NCBI GenBank assembly: GCA_050291585.1
Contig: JBNKKA010000005.1
Span: 1 to 54,640, forward strand
Direction: 5' to 3'
Source of the DNA: JASJCL01 sp050291585
GTDB lineage: Bacteria > Desulfobacterota > Desulfobacteria > Desulfobacterales > Desulfosarcinaceae
Length of the DNA: 54,640 bases
Part shown: positions 9,153 through 15,717 of the stretch, in pieces
How the letters are laid out: each line of letters opens with the position of its first letter
How positions within the stretch are numbered: position 1 is the first letter of the stretch
The notes under the pieces: generated by a model
The model's database searches: none
What the model saw: only the letters and a program-made list of their open reading frames with translations
What the model was told of the DNA's origin: nothing
Position numbers and translations under genes: made by a program

Positions 9153-10632
9153 CGCTCTTCCTCATGGGTAGATAGACAGTAAATGAGCTGCCTTCGCCCG
9201 GCTTGCTCTGTACATCGAACCGACCGCCATGTTTTTTGACAATGCCGTGGCAGATGGCCAGCCCTAACCCGGTGCCCTCGTGTTCAACGAAGCCTTCAAA
9301 CGCATTCGCGCCTTCCTCGCCGCGGCGCCGGGCCGTTTTAGTGGAAAAGAACGGATCAAATATTTTTCTAAGCAGTTCCGCGGGGATGCCCTTACCCGTA
9401 TCGACGACCCTCAGGTAAAACGTGTTCGCATCGCTAGGCCTTGCGGAGATGGTCAAGGTGCCGCCTTTTTCCATGGCCTGGATGGCATTGAAAATCAAGT
9501 TTAGGAGAACCTGCTGGATTCGGCGGCGGTCGACGGCCGCCTGGATGCCGTCGGGAACATCTACCTTGAGTTGAATCGTGGCGGGCAACTCGCCCATAAT
9601 CAGCATCAAGGTGTCGTCCACCAAGGGTTTGACCATTTCAGTTTGGATGCTGAATGTGCGTTGGCGTGAGAACTCCAGCAGCGCACGAACGATATCCCTG
9701 GCGCGTTCCACTTCTTTTTCGGCATTGGTGAGCAGCTCACGTTTGTAGTCGAGATCCGAATCCTCCAGTTCTTCCAGCAGGATCTGCACAGAGGTGGAGA
9801 TGTTGTTCAGAGGATTGTTGACCTCATGGGCCACACCCGAGGTGAGGGTGCCCAGAGCCGCCAGTTTTTTAGCCTGGATCAGGTCTTCACTACGCTGGTT
9901 GAGCATACTGATCATATTGTTGAGGCTGCCAACCAAGGATTCGAACTCCACCGCTGGCGCAATGGAGGGGATATTGTCATAGTTGCCCGAAGCAATCTCA
10001 CCGATGGCTCCCTCGAGCATCTTCAAAGGCCGCAGGACATTGAAGAAGAAAAAGAGTACCGCCATTACGGTAATCAGGATCATCCCCCCCAATGTGGTGA
10101 AGTTGTAAAATTGAGATTTAATGACCAACCGGTTGATATGCTTGCGACCCATGTGCACCAAGGTTTCGCTCGCTTCAGTGACCAGATGGCCCAACTGGCG
10201 GATGGTTTCCTGGTGGCTGGTGATCGCTTCCGTCGACAGTCGCTCCGGGGAAGCGCCCCTTCCAGACACCGTCGCATCAAGCAAGCGTCCCATGGCCTGG
10301 CGGTAGTTGACAAGATCCTGCTGTTGCAAGGTTGCGACCTGGTTTGCCGGCACATCGGTGTACACCATGCCGGGATCGGCCATTTTCTCTTCGGCCTGAC
10401 GAATATAGTTTATGGCATTGTCGAGGTGTTGAACGTAGCGGGTAAGAAAGAAATTTTTCTCAAATCGCCGGGCTTCCAATATCGTGTTGAGCACGTCTTC
10501 CTTGTTTTCGAGGATTTGCAGGTTGCGGTTGATCAGGGCGCTGTTGTAGTAGTTTAAATACCACACGGAACATCCGACGAGCATATATACCGTCAGGACG
10601 AAAATGATTTTTTTCCTAAAACTGACCCGCAT
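9136..10632 (-). CDS. Membrane sensor histidine kinase
   Basis: A 498-residue kinase: TM1 at ~8-28, a ~150-residue extracytoplasmic helical sensor domain, TM2 at ~178-200, a HAMP-like segment to ~250, a HisKA domain with phosphorylated H269 (GVAHEVNNPL), and an HATPase with N box (NLIFNAIQAM), DTGKGIP and GTGLGLAI. HEVNNPL is the NtrB-type H-box that pairs with sigma-54 regulators, consistent with the overlapping regulator gene downstream. GGAGAAATCCTG precedes the ATG. The sensor domain lacks a recognisable ligand-binding fold. The kinase could also phosphorylate the receiver-Lon protein nearby (inference). Confidence 0.93.
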   Translation of the reverse strand: MRVSFRKKIIFVLTVYMLVGCSVWYLNYYNSALINRNLQILENKEDVLNTILEARRFEKNFFLTRYVQHLDNAINYIRQAEEKMADPGMVYTDVPANQVATLQQQDLVNYRQAMGRLLDATVSGRGASPERLSTEAITSHQETIRQLGHLVTEASETLVHMGRKHINRLVIKSQFYNFTTLGGMILITVMAVLFFFFNVLRPLKMLEGAIGEIASGNYDNIPSIAPAVEFESLVGSLNNMISMLNQRSEDLIQAKKLAALGTLTSGVAHEVNNPLNNISTSVQILLEELEDSDLDYKRELLTNAEKEVERARDIVRALLEFSRQRTFSIQTEMVKPLVDDTLMLIMGELPATIQLKVDVPDGIQAAVDRRRIQQVLLNLIFNAIQAMEKGGTLTISARPSDANTFYLRVVDTGKGIPAELLRKIFDPFFSTKTARRRGEEGANAFEGFVEHEGTGLGLAICHGIVKKHGGRFDVQSKPGEGSSFTVYLPMRKSDAIIR

Positions 10633-10697
10633 CAGGATTTCTCCAGAACAAGAGCGCTTGTTAGGCAGTGCGTCCGCTCACCGTTACTGACCGACAA

Positions 10698-10775
10698 AGG
10701 GCCCCGCAAAAAAGTAGATCAGCCCGAATTTTCCTCTAGCAAAACTAGGCTAATCTACATTTTTTCCGGGGCCCT
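10698..10775. terminator. 78-bp nested palindrome, probable bidirectional terminator
   Basis: The arms 10698-10724 and 10748-10775 form a nearly perfect inverted repeat of about 26 bp: an outer GC clamp (GGGCCCCG/CGGGGCCC), an A6/T6 section and an inner helix GTAGATCAGCC/GGCTAATCTAC. In either direction the inner helix is followed by TTTTTT, so it can act as an intrinsic terminator on both strands. On the minus strand it lies between the cytidylate-kinase-like gene and the histidine kinase gene, splitting the long series into two transcription units. A small mobile palindromic element is an alternative. Confidence 0.65.
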
Positions 10776-10784
10776 AAACAACCC

Positions 10785-11636
10785 TTAAACTAAATAAGGA
10801 CGATCAATGCTGCAGTCGATATCTTTCACACCTGGGATATCGGCCACGAGGGCGCTGATTTGGTTGTATAGATCCTCGCGGATTTGGTCCTGCACCTGAT
10901 GCCGCACGTCCGGGCTGGCCGCACCGGTGGTTTTTAGTTTTTGGCCACTGATTCGGATGTGGACAATGCCATTTTTTGAGGTGACGTCGGCTTTGCAGAT
11001 ATCTTCGATAACGACTTTGACATGATTTTCGATGGCCAGGTCCTCAAGAGCGGACTGGGATTGAGCGGTGGCTTGAAAGCTGTCTTTAGACGCTGCCTGG
11101 CAGACGATATCGCAAGCATCGTCGATGGTTAAACGACCGATATGCAGCTCCATGTCATAAAACCGGGGATCGTTTGCATCAATCCGATAGACGTTGCGAT
11201 ACCATTCGGCCCGTTCATGATCCTCGAGTTCGATGATGTGCAACGCCTTTTTCCGGGAAACCTGTTGACGGTTCTCCAGCAGTTTGACGCGGTCCTCCAT
11301 ATCGGCAATGACGCGTATCCTGAGGACGTGGGAAATGCCGTCCAGCAACATCTGGCCGGCAAGACCATGGTAGACCACATTGTCTTTAACGATGTGCTCC
11401 AGGAGAGCGGCCTTAATGCGGTCGACAAATCGTTGTTGAACATGGGTGATGCGGTTCAACAGACCCGGTGCGTCGTGGAGGGATTCGAAGAGCTTGGTTT
11501 CGGAGACATGGAAAAAATGCGATGCCTCCAGCAGGATCTCCCGACTGATGCACTCATAGCCGAGCCTTTCGGCGACTCGCTCGGCAAGCTCTTTTCCGTG
11601 GCTGAAACATCCCCGAGAAAACGTAATGATTGCCAT
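10785..11636 (-). CDS. Cytidylate-kinase-like protein with C-terminal BON-like domain
   Basis: A 283-residue protein. Residues ~1-185 match the cytidylate-kinase-like family: ITFSRGCFSHGKELAERVAERLG is the P-loop region but is degenerate compared with GxxGxGK, so kinase activity is uncertain. Residues ~200-283 have the alpha/beta pattern of a BON or asparagine-synthase-like small domain (IENHVKVVIEDICKA, GIVHIRISG). It ends 148 bases before the kinase/regulator pair and begins 16 bases after the SLC13 permease gene, so it belongs with the permease and stress-protein genes. A regulatory or nucleotide-sensing role is inference only. Confidence 0.7.
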   Translation of the reverse strand: MAIITFSRGCFSHGKELAERVAERLGYECISREILLEASHFFHVSETKLFESLHDAPGLLNRITHVQQRFVDRIKAALLEHIVKDNVVYHGLAGQMLLDGISHVLRIRVIADMEDRVKLLENRQQVSRKKALHIIELEDHERAEWYRNVYRIDANDPRFYDMELHIGRLTIDDACDIVCQAASKDSFQATAQSQSALEDLAIENHVKVVIEDICKADVTSKNGIVHIRISGQKLKTTGAASPDVRHQVQDQIREDLYNQISALVADIPGVKDIDCSIDRPYLV

Positions 11637-11652
11637 ATGGATTGATTCCTTT

Positions 11653-13464
11653 TCAGATGCCGTAGAAGAAATAGATCATCGTCAGTTCCACGACCAGAAA
11701 TAAGATTGTCATGACAAAGCCGGCCCTGGCGTAATCGATGGTCCGGTATCCGCCAGGACGCATAATCAATGCGTTGACCTGATGGGTTGGCAGCACGAAG
11801 GTATTCGAAGCCGAAAGTCCCACCACCAAGGCCGCCATGCGGGGATCGGCACCGGCCATCAACGCCATGTTCATGCACAAGGGCACCAGCAGCACGGTGG
11901 CACCCACATTTGAGATGAACAGGGTAAAGCAGGAGGTCATGATTCCCACGGCGGTCAGCAGGACGATGGGCGTGGGGTGGCCCAACAGCCCCAGCACCTG
12001 GGTGGCGATGAATGCCGCCGTGCCGGTTTTCTCAAAGGCCATCCCCAATGGAATGAGACCCGCCAGGAGAAAGACCGTCATCCAGTCGACGGCACGATAG
12101 GCTTCGTCGATGTTCAGCACGCCCGTAATCACCATTCCCAGTGCTCCGGACATCAAGGCCACGGAAAGCTGAATTTTGAAAAAGATGATCTGCACCAGGG
12201 AGAGCGTCAGCCAGGCGACGGCCAGTTTGGCTTTCTGGGGCCTTAATATTTCGCCCTCCAGAGGGGTGGCAAATGTCAAGGCGCGCGGCTGGGGCTGGTT
12301 TTTTAATAGGTGGAAGCGTTCCCAGGGACCATGCAGCAGCAGTGTGTCCCCCATGCTCAAAGTGATCTGGGGCAAGCCGGCATAGTAGATTCGGTTGCCT
12401 TTGAACAGCGCCACCGGGTTGAGATTGTAAAGATCTTTGAAATTGGCCTCGTACAGGGTTTTGCCGATGAGCTCCGACCGCGGTGACACCACTGTTTCAG
12501 CCATGCCGGCATTGGTGCGGGCCAGGCTTTCGGCATAGGTCTCAAGGCCCTCTTTCAGCTTCCAATCCAATTCTCGAGCCAATCTGAGGACGTTTTCCCT
12601 TCTGCCGACCACCGCGATGTCGTCTAGCGCCTGGATGTCGTTGTGGCTTCTGGGGATAAAATTGATCACCTTCTCGCCCTTGTGGTGGATGGCAATCACG
12701 GTGACCAGGAATTTTGAGCGGATGTCCAGTTCCTGAAGGGTTAGCGGGCCATTGAATCCCTCCGGCACCGTTAGTTCAAATGTATTGCCCAAGGCTTTGT
12801 ACTCTTCCATGAGTGTGGCTGTGACCCCCCGGTCACTTTCACCAGTGGCCGCCGGCAGGATGTATTTGCCGAAAACCAGGAAGTAGACAATGGCGACCAC
12901 CAGCAGGCTGATGCCGATGGGGGTTTGGGTAAACAGCCCGAAAGGCTCCAGCTTCTCACCGCCAAGGGTCATCAGGTCATTAAGCAGGATCGTCGGGCTG
13001 GCTCCCACCAGGGTCAGGGTACCACCGATGATGGCGCAAAATCCCATGGGCATCAAAATGCGTGAAACCGGGATCTCCATGCGTTTGGCAATGCGCTGGG
13101 TGGCCGGCATGAACAGCGCCGCCGCGCCGATGTTTTGCATCATGCTGGAGATGATGCCCACTGCTCCCGATATAAGAGATATCACGCGGCTTTCACTATC
13201 GCCGGCCAACTTGATGATGGGGCCGGCGACTTGATTCATCACACCGGTTTTGTCCAACCCGGCACCGATGATAATCACGGCGATGATGGAGCAGACGGCA
13301 TTACTGCTCAACCCCACAAAGGCCTCTTTGGGTGAAATCAATCCTGTCAGTGGAAGCAGTACCATCATGATGATGCCCACTACATCCACGCGGACCCACT
13401 CAAAAACAAACAGAACGACTGCAAACGTCAGCATGATTATGGTCAATATCATTTCGGGGGTCAT
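11653..13464 (-). CDS. SLC13-family permease with two RCK_C (TrkA_C) domains
   Basis: A 603-residue anion/dicarboxylate (possibly sulfate) transporter. Hydrophobic helices at ~1-175 and ~410-603 flank a soluble central region (~190-400) with two TrkA_C-type repeats (FELTVPEGFNGPLTLQELDI and SPRSELIGKTLYEANF are the two starts). This is the usual SLC13-RCK_C-RCK_C-SLC13 layout. The ATG at 13464 is chosen because AAGGAG lies just upstream and the longer frame adds 34 non-hydrophobic residues. Neighbouring universal stress proteins and the kinase-like gene on the same strand suggest an energy- or nucleotide-responsive uptake system. The substrate cannot be deduced. Confidence 0.88.
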   Translation of the reverse strand: MTPEMILTIIMLTFAVVLFVFEWVRVDVVGIIMMVLLPLTGLISPKEAFVGLSSNAVCSIIAVIIIGAGLDKTGVMNQVAGPIIKLAGDSESRVISLISGAVGIISSMMQNIGAAALFMPATQRIAKRMEIPVSRILMPMGFCAIIGGTLTLVGASPTILLNDLMTLGGEKLEPFGLFTQTPIGISLLVVAIVYFLVFGKYILPAATGESDRGVTATLMEEYKALGNTFELTVPEGFNGPLTLQELDIRSKFLVTVIAIHHKGEKVINFIPRSHNDIQALDDIAVVGRRENVLRLARELDWKLKEGLETYAESLARTNAGMAETVVSPRSELIGKTLYEANFKDLYNLNPVALFKGNRIYYAGLPQITLSMGDTLLLHGPWERFHLLKNQPQPRALTFATPLEGEILRPQKAKLAVAWLTLSLVQIIFFKIQLSVALMSGALGMVITGVLNIDEAYRAVDWMTVFLLAGLIPLGMAFEKTGTAAFIATQVLGLLGHPTPIVLLTAVGIMTSCFTLFISNVGATVLLVPLCMNMALMAGADPRMAALVVGLSASNTFVLPTHQVNALIMRPGGYRTIDYARAGFVMTILFLVVELTMIYFFYGI

Positions 13465-13651
13465 TAAGAAGACTCCTTTCAAGCCTCTCGGTGCAACAAG
13501 CGATTCAGTGTATTGTTCAAACTCCCACAGGGGCAGGGATTCTCGTCCACGATGCGGTATGCACAAATAACTACCGGCAAATCACAGGCATTTCAGGATA
13601 AATTCAGGACAGCCCATGCCACTGGGTGGAAAAAACCGTTCTGGGACCTTG

Positions 13652-13732
13652 TCATTTCTCGTTACGGAACCAGTAGCAGAGGCTAAAAGCAAACAGGATC
13701 AGTCCAATTGCTAAAAAAAAATGCGCATTCAT
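13652..13732 (-). CDS. 26-residue single-span membrane peptide
   Basis: A short frame beginning MNAHFFLAIGLIL and ending FRNEK. It is one continuous hydrophobic helix of about 20 residues followed by a charged tail. AAAAGG lies nine bases before the ATG at 13732; in-frame ATGs at 13735, 13738 and 13741 are too close to that site. It sits between the SLC13 permease and the stress proteins on the same strand. Small membrane peptides next to transporters often act as accessory subunits, but no family is recognised here. Confidence 0.45.
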   Translation of the reverse strand: MNAHFFLAIGLILFAFSLCYWFRNEK

Positions 13733-13803
13733 CATCATCATCCTTTTATTTCGGTTTCCAGCCAAGTAGAGATCTTGCCGGCCGTCGTTGCCACTATGCG
13801 ACA

Positions 13804-13833
13804 CATCCCCACAACCTCGCAGTTGTGGGGATG
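13804..13833. promoter_or_regulatory. 12-bp perfect stem-loop
   Basis: CATCCCCACAAC (13804-13815) is exactly complementary to GTTGTGGGGATG (13822-13833) with a six-base loop. There is no T tract on either side, so an intrinsic terminator is unlikely. It lies between the stress-protein gene ending at 13887 and the small membrane peptide. A processing site, attenuator or protein-binding palindrome are possible. Confidence 0.45.
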
Positions 13834-13886
13834 GCATCTGCTAGAACAACACCAGGGAATTTTGGTCAGAGCTATGCAAAATCTAT

Positions 13887-14423
13887 TCAAATCATTGAAT
13901 AAACAAGCACTTCACTTCGAGGGCGGTTGGAGTTGGCCGCACGATTGACCGCTGACGCTTGCGGTGAATCGGATATGACGAATTCGATCTTTCCATATTC
14001 TCGCTGCACACTGGACAACGCCTGTTCGGGGTCATCGAACTTAACCACATGGGTGAACGGGATTTTGTTGCTTTCGGCATTTTGGCGGAATGCCGCTACA
14101 TTCTCCTTTGAGATAGACTGAAATTCATCACAGAGTTTGTTGCGCGATGTTGAAAAACGGCCGAGGGAATCACAGGGAAGCGGCGCGCTATTCAATGCCA
14201 GGATTTCAAAAGACATGCGTTGCGCCATATCGATGGCATAGTCCACTACTTCACTTGAAAAAGTACTTTCCTGCCCCATGACGAGCAGTTTGCCTTGAAT
14301 CCCATCCGGTTCTTGACTTGTTTTTTGAGATTCAGCGGTGTCTTCCATCACTTGCTGTTGCTTATCCTCTTTTTGCTTGTTGGCGGCCATTTTCCGCTTG
14401 CCTCTCTTGAATAGATTACGCAT
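13887..14423 (-). CDS. Universal-stress-protein-like protein with charged N-terminal extension
   Basis: A 178-residue protein. Residues 1-45 are highly charged and Gln/Lys-rich and look disordered. Residues ~45-178 have the alternating beta-alpha pattern of a USP domain (GKLLVMGQES, VDYAIDMAQRMSFEILALNS, IEFVISDSP). The usual ATP-binding GxxGxnG(S/T) motif is not seen. AGGAG upstream of the ATG supports the start. It is co-oriented with another USP gene 32 bases upstream and with the SLC13 permease downstream. Confidence 0.7.
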   Translation of the reverse strand: MRNLFKRGKRKMAANKQKEDKQQQVMEDTAESQKTSQEPDGIQGKLLVMGQESTFSSEVVDYAIDMAQRMSFEILALNSAPLPCDSLGRFSTSRNKLCDEFQSISKENVAAFRQNAESNKIPFTHVVKFDDPEQALSSVQREYGKIEFVISDSPQASAVNRAANSNRPRSEVLVYSMI

Positions 14424-14455
14424 GCCGTTATATCTCCTATATTGATAAGGGTTAA

Positions 14456-14953
14456 CTAAGCCTTGGTTACGCGCACGAGCGGAATCGTCAGTATGGGTAA
14501 AATCTTGCGTCCCGATGTATGGCTTTTCTTTTCTTTCTTCGCGGGTTGCGAATCGAAGATCGCCAAGACCACGTTGCGGTGACCGTGCACATAGCGTTCA
14601 ATGACCTTGTCTGTAGGATCACCTGTAACCACGCAGTGATACTTGATGGGCGCATCTGTCTTTTGTGGAAGCTTGCGCTTGAATTGGTCGTAGGCGGCGG
14701 ATTTTAGCGCTTCTTCCGGATCTGTCACACCGGCTTGTGCAAAGGTTGCCGCGACCATGGTGTTTTCGAATGCATCTCGGGCCCGCAAGGCGCCGGATGC
14801 GAGCGTTTTAAGATAGCGGGCCGGTCTGGCTGGCGAACGGACGATATGGAGTACATCCAGTTTTGCCAACATCCGGCGACACAATGTCAGGGTATAGTCT
14901 AAGGCTCGCCGATCCGGGCTCATACCATCTATTGCAAAAAGAACCGTTTTCAT
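14456..14953 (-). CDS. Universal stress protein family protein
   Basis: A 165-residue USP: MKTVLFAIDGMSPDRRALDYTL is the canonical first strand and helix with the conserved Asp, and LDVLHIVRSP is the second strand. A GDPTDKVIERYVHGHRNVVLAIFDS segment gives the later strands. The C-terminal nucleotide-binding glycine motif is replaced by a Lys-rich loop (QPAKKEKKSHTSGRK), so ATP binding is doubtful. It is second in a minus-strand series that starts with the 60-residue protein. Confidence 0.75.
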   Translation of the reverse strand: MKTVLFAIDGMSPDRRALDYTLTLCRRMLAKLDVLHIVRSPARPARYLKTLASGALRARDAFENTMVAATFAQAGVTDPEEALKSAAYDQFKRKLPQKTDAPIKYHCVVTGDPTDKVIERYVHGHRNVVLAIFDSQPAKKEKKSHTSGRKILPILTIPLVRVTKA

Positions 14954-14977
14954 TTTTTTATTCCAATGGTGATGGGA

Positions 14978-15160
14978 TTACATTCTCAACTCCATCCGAT
15001 TGGTGGGCTGCTCTCGGGCTTTTTCCGATGCACGACGAACGCTCCGGGGTGCATCCGGTTTCATTAAAAAGCGGGCGGTTTTTTGATCGTTGCTCTCGGC
15101 AAAGGCCACCGCTGCCATGGATCGCTCAAAGTTGTCTATCAATCGTCCAAGGGATAGCAT
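14978..15160 (-). CDS. Conserved-looking 60-residue protein
   Basis: It begins MLSLGRLIDNFERSMAAVAF and continues AESNDQKTARFLMKP. The pattern (helix, then an A-x-A-F-A-E motif followed by TAR) resembles small proteins I have seen next to USP/SLC13 genes of sulfate reducers, but I cannot assign a family name. GGAGG nine bases before the ATG is a strong ribosome binding site. It lies 24 bases upstream of the USP gene and is the first gene of the series, directly downstream of the operator-like dyads. Confidence 0.6.
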   Translation of the reverse strand: MLSLGRLIDNFERSMAAVAFAESNDQKTARFLMKPDAPRSVRRASEKAREQPTNRMELRM

Positions 15161-15717
15161 GATGGGATCCTCCAGTTGTTGGCCAGCTATTGCAAGGCGT
15201 TGATTTTGGCCGATTACCTCTCAATTTTTGTGCCATGCGCCCAAAAAGTTTATAACATATTGTTAATTAATCATAAAAATGAATATAGGGCGAATAATCC
15301 ATCTGTATTGCCACCGTAACAATATGCAACGGCAGCATGGCGATAAGAAAAATATTGTATATATACAGTATGTTAACTATGGTTACAAAAAGACAGGCCA
15401 TTGTTGCATATTGTAACGCTAGCTGCATGGTTTCTCTGTGGCGGTTCAAGAGCGGTTCGATATGAACGCCTGGGGTTCCGGTGGATTTTGCTATTGTGGA
15501 TTGGATTCAGCGCCGGTCGGCGAAGGTTTACGCGCACCGCGGCTCTGGTTGAGGCGGTAACACCCAGGCAGCGTTTTTTTCTATTTTTAAGCGTGTGATA
15601 AGAACGATTTTTGCAAGTAGAAGGCTTTCGTGTTAGGCCAAACCCCATAGGGCAAAGATCGATGGTAACCGGCAGCTTGTTTGCCGATAGGCACACCCAC
15701 AGGGCAGGATTTAACGC
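15161..15717. promoter_or_regulatory. AT-rich divergent control region with three operator-like dyads
   Basis: This 557-bp non-coding stretch separates the minus-strand stress/permease genes from the plus-strand receiver-Lon gene. Three copies of a dyad built on CATATTGTTA occur: 15253-15265 (TAACATATTGTTA, a perfect dyad), 15316-15330 (GTAACAATATGCAAC, opposite orientation) and 15403-15417 (GTTGCATATTGTAAC). Local base composition around 15240-15420 is far more AT-rich than the neighbours. A shared repressor or activator acting on both divergent units is inferred. No sigma factor boxes were assigned with confidence. Confidence 0.5.

Noticed and set aside
15267..15449. 60-codon hydrophobic frame on the minus strand
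   Set aside because: AT-rich control region that includes two of the operator-like dyads; no ribosome site and hydrophobicity explained by base composition.
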